Assembly: GCF_014269025.2 (NCBI RefSeq)
Contig: NZ_CP077094.1
Span: forward strand, 2,542,001-2,606,000
Source of the DNA: Pseudomonas promysalinigenes
GTDB taxonomy: Bacteria > Pseudomonadota > Gammaproteobacteria > Pseudomonadales > Pseudomonadaceae
Direction: 5' to 3'
Length of the DNA: 64,000 nt
The notes below the pieces were generated by a model. The model did no database searches and was not told the DNA's origin. It saw only the letters and a program-made list of their open reading frames with translations. Position numbers and translations under genes: made by a program. Positions 9,221 through 17,253 of the stretch are shown piece by piece (positions within the stretch are counted from its first letter, which is position 1; each line of letters starts with the position of its first letter).

Positions 9221-9448
9221 GCCCATGACACACTCAAGTCACGCAAGTCGCTGTATCTGTAGGCTGCCAGCCTTGAGCCTGGGCAGTGTCAAGGTTATGA
9301 GACATTCCGCCGGTGCGGTGCCTGAACAGATCTGATCTACGCGCCCAGGCGTTTACCCTCAATGTCTGTCTCAAGGGTGATACACAACATCGATGAGTGC
9401 TTCAGGCTATTCACTCAAGTATTTGATTCATAAGCGTTAGCAAAAAGC
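9221..9448. other. Intergenic region upstream of the fap promoter
   Basis: About 230 bp without a credible gene. The motif CTCAAGT occurs near both ends (about 9234-9240 and 9414-9420), and an imperfect hairpin around 9265-9290 may end the pnuC operon. As the stretch upstream of a candidate sigma-54 promoter it is where activator sites would be expected, but no convincing palindrome was found. Confidence 0.4.
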
Positions 9449-9463
9449 GGCACGGCTTTCGCT
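9448..9463 (+). promoter_or_regulatory. Candidate sigma-54 (-24/-12) promoter of the fap operon
   Basis: The sequence CGGCACGGCTTTCGCT (9448-9463) has GG (9449-9450) and GC (9461-9462) separated by exactly 10 bases and keeps the GGCACG core of the TGGCACG-N4-TTGCW consensus. Transcription would start near 9474, leaving a ~43-nt leader that contains the GAAGGAG ribosome-binding site of fapA. A VpsR-like sigma-54 activator gene lies at the other end of the locus. Confidence 0.55.
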
Positions 9464-9516
9464 CTCCTCCCTCGCATCGCTGAACAAGACCAGCGTTCGA
9501 AGAAGGAGTAGCCGTC

Positions 9517-9948
9517 ATGGGGAAACTGGATAGACGCGTTTATGACCTGCTGCTGATTACTTGTGCAATGGCTTCGGCGTTGCCTGCACAAGCCGACAAC
9601 GGGATCATCGTCATCACCCGCGACGTGCAACCGCGCATCGCCACCCGCGCGCCTCTGGCACCTGACCCCTACCCCACCACTGCCAATGCCAACCCCTCTG
9701 CTTACGTGCTTAGGCAGACCAATGAGCTCAGTGATGGGGATTTTGCCAGCATCACAAGCGGCACGGGAATCTCCTCGCTGGTCACCCAACAAACCGACAA
9801 CCTCGGCGGCCCTATAGGCAACCAGACCCAACTGGCAAACCAGGCTGCCGGCCGTGGTACAGGCTCGGGCAACGGCATATCCAACATGGTCAATTCGAGC
9901 GTCCAGCGCGGTCTTGCGCCCTTGCAGATCCTCACTGGAGGCAAATGA
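9517..9948 (+). CDS. fapA: Functional amyloid operon protein FapA
   Basis: A 143-residue secreted protein with a signal peptide (cut probably after PAQA, ~residue 26), followed by an Asn/Gln/Gly-rich region (RQTNELSDGDFASI, QQTDNLGG, NQTQLANQAAGRGTGSGNGISNMVN). This matches FapA, an accessory protein thought to act as a chaperone and to affect the FapB/FapC ratio in fibrils. It is the first gene of the operon and has a strong ribosome-binding site (GAAGGAG). The fapB ATG follows the stop after one base. Identification relies mainly on the six-gene order and the composition. Confidence 0.88.
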   Translation: MGKLDRRVYDLLLITCAMASALPAQADNGIIVITRDVQPRIATRAPLAPDPYPTTANANPSAYVLRQTNELSDGDFASITSGTGISSLVTQQTDNLGGPIGNQTQLANQAAGRGTGSGNGISNMVNSSVQRGLAPLQILTGGK

Positions 9949-9949
9949 A

Positions 9950-10528
9950 ATGAGGCAGACCCTGTTCATCTTGGCTTTTGCCGCTAGCGCATCGGCGCTG
10001 GCGCAATCGCCGGTGCCCGTGCTCAACGACGCCAATATCGACAGTTCCGGGGCTCAGTACCAAGGCAACTTCGGCGTCAACCAAGCCGCAGGTGATGGCC
10101 AGCAACAAGCCAACGCCAGAGCCATCGCCACAGGTCACCAAGCCACGGCGACCACGCAAATTCGCCAACGCCAGCTCTCCATCGTCGACCCAAACATGGG
10201 CGCCAGCGCCAGTATCCAGGGCAACGCGTTCAGTCATGGCAGTGGCGCACTGGGGGTAAACCAAAGCGCTGGCGCCGCGACCCAGCAGGCCAATGCCCTG
10301 CGCATCAGCATCAGTACACAACCGCAAAGCATCGATGACAGCGTCCTGCTGCAACAAAACGTGGCGCTGATCAACAGCTCCGATCCATCTGATACCTCAC
10401 CTGGCTATCGCCAAGTCACCACTGGTGACCAGGCATTCACCGGCAGCCGCGGGGTCATCCAGCTGAATCAGAGCGCCGGGGTGGGCAACCAGACGGCTAA
10501 CACCCTGAGCGTAAGGGTCGCGAATTGA
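9950..10528 (+). CDS. fapB: Minor amyloid subunit / nucleator FapB
   Basis: A 192-residue exported protein (signal peptide to about residue 18, ASALA). It has three imperfect amyloid repeats: ~33-60 (GNFGVNQAAGDGQQQANARAI), ~90-118 (GALGVNQSAGAATQQANAL) and ~160-190 (GVIQLNQSAGVGNQTANTL). The repeated G-V-N-Q-x-A-G core is that of FapB/FapC. Known FapB is a minor fibre component and proposed nucleator. It begins two bases after the fapA stop codon and contains no cysteine. It is about the usual length for FapB. Confidence 0.92.
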   Translation: MRQTLFILAFAASASALAQSPVPVLNDANIDSSGAQYQGNFGVNQAAGDGQQQANARAIATGHQATATTQIRQRQLSIVDPNMGASASIQGNAFSHGSGALGVNQSAGAATQQANALRISISTQPQSIDDSVLLQQNVALINSSDPSDTSPGYRQVTTGDQAFTGSRGVIQLNQSAGVGNQTANTLSVRVAN

Positions 10529-10580
10529 CCCAAAGGGAAACAGGTAAGAACAACACTTAACCTAAAGACGGAGAAACACC

Positions 10581-12068
10581 ATGAAACCTTCGATGGCAAT
10601 CAAGCCTCTGGTTTTCGCAATTGCTGCGGTCATGGCTGTTGCTGCACAAGCGGATCAGAACAATCGCCGTGGTTACAACAACCACAACAACTACACCCCA
10701 CCTGCACGTGCCGTGCTGACCGATGCGACTGCCAACGCCAATGACGGTCAGAGAAGCAACGGTAACACCATCAACAACCAAGGCACCATCAACGAAGCCG
10801 AGATGAGCAGCTCCGGTGCTGGCGCCAGTGGCAACGTCGGTGTCAACGTGGCGGCCGGTAACGGCAACCAGCAGGCCAACGCGTCGGCTATCGCCAACAC
10901 CTCGTCGGACAATGCGGCGATCGACAACAGCTTCGTCTTTGGCACCTCAACCGCTACTGCCGAGATCACCCAGCGCAGCAACAACAACACGGTGAACAAC
11001 TGGTCGACTCAAAGCTCCGCCGTCATGAGCGGCTCGGCTGAAGGCAGCAGTGGCAATATCGGCATCAACGTGGCCGGCGGCGATCTCAACCAGCAGAAAA
11101 ACAGCATGGCGATCGCCAACAACTCGGCACCTATCGGCAACTCCTCTGCCACTGCCACCGCCAACCAATACGGCCCTGGCCTGCAGGTGAACAACGCTGC
11201 CGATCGCACTTATCGGGTAGATACGCTGACCCTCACCACGTCTTCGAGTGGTTCGGCTTCGCGTAGTGGTTCGTTCGATGCCAGCGTCGACAAGAGCTCC
11301 AGCTCCAGCTACAGCGCCTCGGGCAGCCAAAGCGCCAGTGCCAGCGGCAGCCATAGCAACAGCTCCAGCGGTTCGACCAGCATGACCGCCAGCGGCTCCA
11401 ACAGCAGCAGCGCCAGTGGCAGCAACAGCATGAGCGCCAGCGGGTCGAACAACTACGCTGCCAATGGCAGTGCCAGCAACAATCATAGTTCGTCGTCCAA
11501 CACCACGGTAAGCGCCTCGCTCGATGCCAGCGCCAATGGCAGCGCATCGTCGTCGCAAACCTTCGGCAACTTCACGCGTTCGCGCAGCTCGGACTTCGAC
11601 GCATCGCTCAGCGCCTCGCTGGACGCATCGGTTGACAAGTCCCATGAGTCGGCTAGCAACTCGTCGTTCGACAAGTCGCTCAGCAGCTCATTCGACAGAG
11701 CCTATGACTCCTCCTATGACCGCAGCCATGACTCGTCTTATGACAAGTCTCGCGATACGTCTTATGAGAAGGCCAACCAATCGGCCTGGGAAAAAGCCAG
11801 TGCTTCGGCCTACGAAAAAGCTGGCGAAAAAGCCTCGCAGTCTTCGGACAGCATTTCGAAGAGCTTCAGCGAGTCTAGCGAGTATGCCCTGAGCAACACC
11901 GTGTCGTTCCAAGTGCTGACTCCGACCGGTTGGGCCAACCCTGTGACCAACACCGCTACCCTCAGTGGCTCGGTGAACGGTGGCAGCGGCAACTTGGGCG
12001 TGAACGTGGCAGCGGGTGTGGGCAACCAGCAAAGCAACTCGCTGGCCATCTCCAACACCTCGATGTGA
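10581..12068 (+). CDS. fapC: Major amyloid subunit FapC, with an exceptionally long linker
   Basis: A 495-residue exported protein (signal peptide cut after AAQA, ~24) and the main fibre subunit. Amyloid repeats R1 (~57-107), R2 (~131-182) and R3 (~455-493) share the pattern SGNxGxNVAxGxxNQQxNxxAIxNxS. R1-R2 are separated by ~24 residues. R2 and R3 are separated by ~270 residues of low complexity: ~219-330 is Ser/Ala/Gly/Asn-rich (repeated SASGS, SGSNS) and ~331-435 is made of charged aromatic units (YDRSHDSS, YDKSRDTS, YEKA). No cysteine occurs anywhere in the protein. FapC is usually shorter (roughly 250-350 residues in well-studied strains), though long linkers are known in the P. putida group. 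A stem-loop follows the gene. Confidence 0.95.
   Translation: MKPSMAIKPLVFAIAAVMAVAAQADQNNRRGYNNHNNYTPPARAVLTDATANANDGQRSNGNTINNQGTINEAEMSSSGAGASGNVGVNVAAGNGNQQANASAIANTSSDNAAIDNSFVFGTSTATAEITQRSNNNTVNNWSTQSSAVMSGSAEGSSGNIGINVAGGDLNQQKNSMAIANNSAPIGNSSATATANQYGPGLQVNNAADRTYRVDTLTLTTSSSGSASRSGSFDASVDKSSSSSYSASGSQSASASGSHSNSSSGSTSMTASGSNSSSASGSNSMSASGSNNYAANGSASNNHSSSSNTTVSASLDASANGSASSSQTFGNFTRSRSSDFDASLSASLDASVDKSHESASNSSFDKSLSSSFDRAYDSSYDRSHDSSYDKSRDTSYEKANQSAWEKASASAYEKAGEKASQSSDSISKSFSESSEYALSNTVSFQVLTPTGWANPVTNTATLSGSVNGGSGNLGVNVAAGVGNQQSNSLAISNTSM
11268..11850 (+). repeat. Low-complexity coding repeats in the fapC linker
   Basis: Two adjacent repeat zones inside fapC. The first (~11268-11570) is built from AGC/GGC/GCC-type codons encoding SAS/SGS/NS units. 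The second (~11573-11850) carries repeats of about 24 bp encoding (Y/F)D(R/K)SxDSS and YEKA units. The DNA units are degenerate at third positions, so repeat number could change by recombination while the protein pattern is under selection. Confidence 0.85.
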
Positions 12069-12080
12069 CAACTGTGCTCA

Positions 12081-12102
12081 GGAGGCCCCTGCGGGGGCCT
12101 CC
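12081..12102 (+). terminator. Intra-operon stem-loop between fapC and fapD
   Basis: GGAGGCCCC (12081-12089) and GGGGCCTCC (12094-12102) form a perfect 9-bp stem with a 4-nt loop (TGCG), 12 bases after the fapC stop. No T run follows, so it is more likely a partial terminator or a 3'-end stabiliser of the fapABC message than a full stop. Confidence 0.65.
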
Positions 12103-12134
12103 CTCTAACAAGAAAAAGGCAGGGGGCGTCGAAC

Positions 12135-12815
12135 ATGCGCATTATCGCCTTGGCATTTCTGCTGTGCATCGCCAGTGTCAGCGAAGCTTCGCAGATGCCG
12201 TTATCCGTACTGCCAGGTGGTGCAGTGGTCTACAAACCGATCCAGAGCGTGCGCGAACGTAAATTCGCCGACCTGGTACCGCAGAAAACCGACTTCAGTT
12301 GTGGCGCGGCATCCTTGGCTACCATCCTGCGTCAGGCCTATTGGCTGGACGTGGATGAGCATCAGGTGATCGAGGGCATGCTCGCCCATGCCAACGAAGA
12401 CCTGGTTCGTACCCAAGGGTTCTCCATGCTCGACATGAAAAAATACGTGGAGAGCCTGGGCATGCGTGCCCGTGGTTACAAAGTGGCGCCCGAAACCCTC
12501 AACAGCATCCGCATTCCAGTGGTCGTGTTGATGGACATCCGCGGCTACAAGCATTTCGTGGTCATGCAGAAGGTCGACAGAGGCTGGGTATACATCGGTG
12601 ACCCGGTGCTGGGCCATAAACGCTTCAGGATCGACGACTTCGTAAAAGGTTGGAATGGCATCATCTTCGCGGTGATTGGCCAAGGTTATGACAAGAACAA
12701 TATTCTGCTCGACCCGCCACTGCCGCTGAGCGCGAAACACCGCATCAGCAACTTCACCCCGGTTCAGGACGCAGAATTGATGGACTTCGGTTTCATTCAA
12801 AGCGACTTCTTCTAA
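12135..12815 (+). CDS. fapD: C39-family cysteine protease FapD
   Basis: A 226-residue protein with an N-terminal signal-like segment and a C39 peptidase domain. The oxyanion Gln and catalytic Cys are in PQKTDFSCGAAS (Q50, C56), the catalytic His is in GYKHFVVM (H140) and the Asp in YIGDPVLG (D156). The same fold processes bacteriocin leaders in ABC transporters, but here the domain is free and exported. In Fap systems FapD is needed for fibre secretion and probably processes pore or subunit proteins in the periplasm. All four catalytic residues are intact. It follows the fapC stem-loop. Confidence 0.95.
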   Translation: MRIIALAFLLCIASVSEASQMPLSVLPGGAVVYKPIQSVRERKFADLVPQKTDFSCGAASLATILRQAYWLDVDEHQVIEGMLAHANEDLVRTQGFSMLDMKKYVESLGMRARGYKVAPETLNSIRIPVVVLMDIRGYKHFVVMQKVDRGWVYIGDPVLGHKRFRIDDFVKGWNGIIFAVIGQGYDKNNILLDPPLPLSAKHRISNFTPVQDAELMDFGFIQSDFF

Positions 12816-12860
12816 TGACCTTGTTGCACCTCAACAGGGCGCATGCTCCGGGAGAACCTC

Positions 12861-13601
12861 ATGAAGACTTCACTGTGGCTGGCAATGGTTTGCCTGGCCG
12901 CCAGCCTGCCTACCCATGGCGAAACGTTCAAGCCAGTCGAATTGAAAGACCAGGAACTGGCCAGCCTGCGTGGCCGTTACGTGATGCCAGGGCGAATCGT
13001 GAGTTTTGGCATCGTCATGACCAGCACCTGGCAGAACGCCAATGGCGAGGTGATTGGGGCGACGTCGGCGATGCAAATTCAGCAGACGACCATAAAACCG
13101 CAGTTCTATGTCTCGATGATCGATGAAAAAGGCAACGGCAACGCCTCGAGCATCGGCACCGGCACCGTAACGGGTGGTAACGGCCTGAGTACGACCCAAG
13201 GGGTGACCCAGGTGGTGCGCGCTGCAGGTGATTTCAACGCAGCCAGCAATAATGTCGATATCAACGTCACCAAAGGCAATGAAGCGCCCGCCGTGCAGCC
13301 CCAGGGCCAAGCGCTGACAGCGGGTTCGACACTGACAGGCAGCAACGGCGCCGGCTCATTGAGCGTGTCGTCCAGCGGCTCTGGCGTGCAGATGAACATC
13401 GTTGCCAACGGCAACCAAGGCAGCTCTATGCAAAGCCTTGGCCAAGGGGGGTTGATGCAGAACACCACGCTGCTGGGCGTGAGCAACCGTGTCAGCAACT
13501 TGACTTCACTCAACGTCGTGTTACGTGACAATGCGCCAGTGGCAGGTTCGATAAATACCAACTTGGATCAACTCAAAGGCCTTCGCAATCTCGGATACTG
13601 A
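12861..13601 (+). CDS. fapE: Fap extracellular accessory protein FapE
   Basis: A 246-residue exported protein (signal peptide MKTSLWLAMVCLAAS, cut near THG). The N-terminal region (KPVELKDQELASLRGRYVMPGRIVSFGIVM) is followed by an Asn/Gly/Ser-rich portion (TVTGGNGLSTTQGVTQVVRAAGDFNAASNN, ~105-135) and a C-terminal segment with SNRVSNLTSLNVVLRDN. It fits FapE, found as a minor component of mature fibrils. The ATG at 12861 is preferred over 12843 because GGGAGA precedes it and because it begins a clean signal peptide. Confidence 0.88.
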   Translation: MKTSLWLAMVCLAASLPTHGETFKPVELKDQELASLRGRYVMPGRIVSFGIVMTSTWQNANGEVIGATSAMQIQQTTIKPQFYVSMIDEKGNGNASSIGTGTVTGGNGLSTTQGVTQVVRAAGDFNAASNNVDINVTKGNEAPAVQPQGQALTAGSTLTGSNGAGSLSVSSSGSGVQMNIVANGNQGSSMQSLGQGGLMQNTTLLGVSNRVSNLTSLNVVLRDNAPVAGSINTNLDQLKGLRNLGY

Positions 13602-13649
13602 ACTACGCTCAAGTCTCATCGTTATGTAGTCATAAGGGACGGCTAATCC

Positions 13650-14930
13650 ATGCACCGCATGTCGAAGTTCAGAGTTATCGTTTGTTTGACAACATTGGCT
13701 CCGGCCACTCTGCTACAGGCGGCAACCGACCCTCAGGTCGAAGCACTCAAACAGGAACTCATCGCGCTCAAACAGCGCTACGAAGCGCAGCAGAATGCAC
13801 TGATGGTGCTGGAGCAGCGGCTCAAACAGGTCGAAGAAGCTCCCGCCCAGCCAGCACCTAGGCGCCTGACCAAGTCTCCTGCCGAGGGCGTCAAGGGCGG
13901 CCAGACCGTGGCCACCGGCACCCCTGGCAACAGCGGGAGCTCCTATGGGCAGTCGCTGCAAGACAATTCCGAACCGGCTCAAAGCGTGTCCAACCTGTAT
14001 GACGAGGCCAGTGGCTTCTTCGGCGGTGGAAAGTTCAGTGTCGAAACCGGGCTCACCTACACCCATTACGACACCCGCGCGCTGGTGCTCAACGGCTTCT
14101 TGGCACTGGATTCCATTTTTCTCGGCAATATCAACATCGACCGCATCAAGGCTGACAACTGGACCCTGGACCTGACCGCGCGGTACAACGTCGACCAGCG
14201 CTGGCAGTTCGATATAAACGTGCCGGTCGTCTACCGCGACTCCACTTACTCCTCCGGTGGCGCGGGTGGGGCGGCCGGAGTTACGTCCGATGCTTCGGTC
14301 ACGCGTGATCCGACCATCGGCGATGTGAACTTTGGTATCGCCTACAAATTCATCGACGAGTCTGAGAGCTGGCCAGACGCCGTTGCCACGTTGCGGGTGA
14401 AGGCGCCAACCGGCAAAGACCCTTATGGCATCAAACTCAAGCCGGTGCCGGGCAACGACAACTTGTCGGTACCTGATGACCTGCCTACCGGTAACGGTGT
14501 GTGGGCCATTACCCCGGGTATCTCGCTGATCAAGACGTTCGATCCGGCCGTGCTTTTCGGTAGCCTTTCGTACACCTACAACATGCAGGACTCGTTCAGC
14601 GATATAAGCCCACAGGTCAATACCAAGGTGCCAGGTGATGTGAAACTGGGCGATTCATGGCAAATCGGCGGCGGTATCGCCTTTGCCCTCAACGAGAAGA
14701 TGAGCATGTCGTTCTCGGTGACCGATCAATTCGCCCGCAAGAGCAAGATCAAACCCGATGGTGGGGACTGGCAATCGATCACCAACAGCGACTACAACGC
14801 GGCCAACTTCAACGTCGGCCTGACCTTTGCTGCGTCCAATAACCTCACGATCGTGCCGAACTTGTCGATTGGCCTGACCGATGACGCCCCGGACTTTTCC
14901 TTCAGCCTGAAATTCCCGTATTACTTCTGA
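13650..14930 (+). CDS. fapF: Outer-membrane amyloid secretion pore FapF
   Basis: A 426-residue outer-membrane protein: signal peptide (to ~25), a heptad-rich coiled coil (~30-62, [19 protein letters not shown]), a Pro/Gly-rich linker (~63-120) and a C-terminal beta-barrel of alternating amphipathic strands ending in FSLKFPYYF, with the C-terminal aromatic typical of Bam substrates. Known FapF is a trimeric 12-stranded barrel with a coiled-coil gate that exports FapB, FapC and FapE. The start may also be 13659 (MSKFRV). It is the last gene of the operon and is followed by a GC-rich hairpin. Confidence 0.94.
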   Translation: MHRMSKFRVIVCLTTLAPATLLQAATDPQVEALKQELIALKQRYEAQQNALMVLEQRLKQVEEAPAQPAPRRLTKSPAEGVKGGQTVATGTPGNSGSSYGQSLQDNSEPAQSVSNLYDEASGFFGGGKFSVETGLTYTHYDTRALVLNGFLALDSIFLGNINIDRIKADNWTLDLTARYNVDQRWQFDINVPVVYRDSTYSSGGAGGAAGVTSDASVTRDPTIGDVNFGIAYKFIDESESWPDAVATLRVKAPTGKDPYGIKLKPVPGNDNLSVPDDLPTGNGVWAITPGISLIKTFDPAVLFGSLSYTYNMQDSFSDISPQVNTKVPGDVKLGDSWQIGGGIAFALNEKMSMSFSVTDQFARKSKIKPDGGDWQSITNSDYNAANFNVGLTFAASNNLTIVPNLSIGLTDDAPDFSFSLKFPYYF

Positions 14931-14935
14931 GAACT

Positions 14936-14952
14936 GGGGCGCATCGCGCCCC
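14936..14952 (+). terminator. Stem-loop after fapF
   Basis: GGGGCGC (14936-14942) and GCGCCCC (14946-14952) pair perfectly around ATC, five bases after the fapF stop. There is no T run (AAATGG follows), so termination may be partial and read-through into the sulfatase-like gene is possible. Confidence 0.5.
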
Positions 14953-15030
14953 AAATGGTTACCAACCTTGTAGCCCACGGCTTTGCCGTTATCGGCCTGT
15001 TATCATCACGCACAAATACGTGACGATTTC

Positions 15031-17253
15031 ATGTCAATAAGGAAAGTTTTCGTGAAAAACCTGCAAGGCCCACCACGCACTCGGCTCGTCGCCCTGGCCA
15101 CACTGGTGCTGGTGATCCCATTGCTGATACGCGCTCTGCTGGGCTGGTCGAGCGTGTATGGCTTCCTCTCGGACTTGGCCCTGGGCAGTGCGCTGGTGTT
15201 GCTATTGCATCGCCGCCGATGGTGGCTAGCGCTGCCGGTTCTGTTGGCATGGTGCGCACTGTGGGTGGCTTCTTCCGAGCTGGTCAGCGCTGTTGGCAGG
15301 CTGCCGACCACTGCTGACTTGGGTTATCTGTTCGATCCGCAGTTCATGGAAAACTCCACGGGTAGCGGTCTGGCCCATTCCTGGGTTGCCGTGTTACTGG
15401 CCGGTGGCCTGCTGCTCTGGCTGGCGAGTGTCTGGCACAGCCGTGGGCAACCGAGCAGCAACCTGCCGCGACGGGCTTGGGCCATCCCTGCACTGCTGTT
15501 CGCCATTCATTGGGCTGGCGAACGCATGGTGCCCAGCGATGCCGACCAGTGGCGCCAATACAACCTGCCTCATCAACTGCTATCGGCCGCCGCCGGCAAC
15601 CTGCAGCGACATGCCGAGCGCTGGGCAGGCAACGCCCCAAGCGTTACACCGCTACCCAGCGCCGGGCTAACCGAACACGACTTGAGTGGGCAGAAACTGC
15701 TGGCAACGCCTGGGCAGGCCCGCAACCTTTTAGTCATCACGCTCGAAGGCATCCCCGGCGCGTATGTGCGTCCCAACCGCCAGGCGCTGCACAGTCGGTT
15801 CGACCACGACTTGATGCCCAAGCTCAGCCAGTGGGCCGAACGCGGCATGAACACCCCAGATTACGTGCTGCACTCGCACCAGACCATTCGCGGCCTGTAT
15901 GCAATGTTATGCGGCGACTACGACAAACTGGCCAATGGCACACCCAAAGGTGTCGAGCTGCTTACCCTGCATCAGCGCAACCAGGCCTGCCTGCCTGCGC
16001 AGCTGCGTCAGGCCGGTTTCACTACCCACTACTTGCAGGGCGCAGGCCTGCGCTTCATGGCCAAGGACCGCATCATGCCGCATATCGGCTTCGATGCGGT
16101 GCATGGGGTGGAGTGGTTCAGCAACAAGAATTACCTGAAATTCCTCTGGGGCAAGGATGACCGAGCCTTCTTCGAAGGCGCCCTGGATTATGTGGGCCAG
16201 CTGCGTCAACAGGCCCGCCCCTGGATGCTCACCCTGCTGACGGTGGGTACTCACCAGCCCTATTCAGCCCCTGATCACTACCTGCAGCGCTACCCTGACC
16301 CTAAACAAGCTGCTGTCGCTTACCTGGATGACGCGGTGGGGGCCTTTCTCGACAAGCTCGAGCAGCAGGGCGTACTCAAGGACACGCTGGTGGTAGTGAC
16401 CTCAGATGAATCCCATGGGATCGATGGCGTGCGCCTGGCTTCTTCGTGGGGCTTCAACCTGACCCTGGCCCCAGAGCAGTCGCTCTTGCCACCTATCAAG
16501 CGCGGGACCTATGGCCACATCGACTTGGCCACTTCATTGCTCGATTATTTTGCTCTGCCAATCCCCGTCGCCCTTGGCGGGCGCTCGTTGTTCCGCGACT
16601 ACGACAGCGGTCGAGAGATGATTGCCTACACCAATGCCATGCTGCGCTATCACGATGGCAAGGGTGTGTTGACCGAGTGCGATTTTCAGCAGCGCTGCCG
16701 TCGTTACCAAAGCTCGGGCTTCATCGCTGATCAGGCCAAATACCTTGGGCTCGGCGACAGCGCCCTCGGTGCACAGGTAAGTGCGCTGGCCGACGTGCTC
16801 GACCACTCGTTGTTGCAGACGCCGCAGAACCTTAGCTATCAATTCGGTAGCCCCACTGCCATCCAACTACAGGCGCACATTCCCAACGACTGGGCAGATA
16901 ACCTGATCGGCGCTCAATACCTGGAAATGCCCGAGGGCTCGCATACCCGAGTAAAGGTCAAGGTACGCGCATTGGACCGGCAGCACGCGGCGTACATCCA
17001 ACTCAAAGCCAAGGAACGGGAACGGGATGTGCAGCTGGGTTTGCCTGAGGCAATCGAGGTCACGGCCGACAAGCCGCTGGAGATCGAATTTGGCTTTGAC
17101 AACCCAATCAAACGCAACGCGTTTTCCTTCCATTTGCTGGGTTATGGTGACGGCAAAGTCGAGGTGAGTGATTTCAGCGTGATCACCGCGTTACCTGGTG
17201 AGGAAGCAGCCCTGGAGGAACTGAACGACGGGCAGGTTGCGCAATCGAGCTGA
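15031..17253 (+). CDS. LTA synthase/sulfatase-family membrane phosphotransferase
   Basis: A 740-residue protein with four or five N-terminal transmembrane helices (within residues ~15-180) and a large periplasmic alkaline-phosphatase-superfamily domain (~230-620). NLLVITLEGIPG, the SHQTIRGLYAMLCGDY nucleophile region (Thr), VGTHQPYSAP and the metal-binding TSDESHG mark an LtaS/MdoB-like phosphoglycerol or phosphoethanolamine transferase. A C-terminal ~130-residue extension is beta-rich. A lipid, glucan or sugar substrate is likely but cannot be specified. Start options are ATG 15031 and GTG 15052, the latter with a better-placed AAGGA. It lies 100 bp after fapF in the same direction and abuts the convergent activator gene. 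Confidence 0.82.
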   Translation: MSIRKVFVKNLQGPPRTRLVALATLVLVIPLLIRALLGWSSVYGFLSDLALGSALVLLLHRRRWWLALPVLLAWCALWVASSELVSAVGRLPTTADLGYLFDPQFMENSTGSGLAHSWVAVLLAGGLLLWLASVWHSRGQPSSNLPRRAWAIPALLFAIHWAGERMVPSDADQWRQYNLPHQLLSAAAGNLQRHAERWAGNAPSVTPLPSAGLTEHDLSGQKLLATPGQARNLLVITLEGIPGAYVRPNRQALHSRFDHDLMPKLSQWAERGMNTPDYVLHSHQTIRGLYAMLCGDYDKLANGTPKGVELLTLHQRNQACLPAQLRQAGFTTHYLQGAGLRFMAKDRIMPHIGFDAVHGVEWFSNKNYLKFLWGKDDRAFFEGALDYVGQLRQQARPWMLTLLTVGTHQPYSAPDHYLQRYPDPKQAAVAYLDDAVGAFLDKLEQQGVLKDTLVVVTSDESHGIDGVRLASSWGFNLTLAPEQSLLPPIKRGTYGHIDLATSLLDYFALPIPVALGGRSLFRDYDSGREMIAYTNAMLRYHDGKGVLTECDFQQRCRRYQSSGFIADQAKYLGLGDSALGAQVSALADVLDHSLLQTPQNLSYQFGSPTAIQLQAHIPNDWADNLIGAQYLEMPEGSHTRVKVKVRALDRQHAAYIQLKAKERERDVQLGLPEAIEVTADKPLEIEFGFDNPIKRNAFSFHLLGYGDGKVEVSDFSVITALPGEEAALEELNDGQVAQSS

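Noticed and set aside
10947..11674. Long open frames antisense to fapC
   Set aside because: They arise from the low-complexity Ser/Ala/Asn codons read backwards, give Arg/Cys/Trp-rich or repetitive nonsense, and lack ribosome-binding sites.
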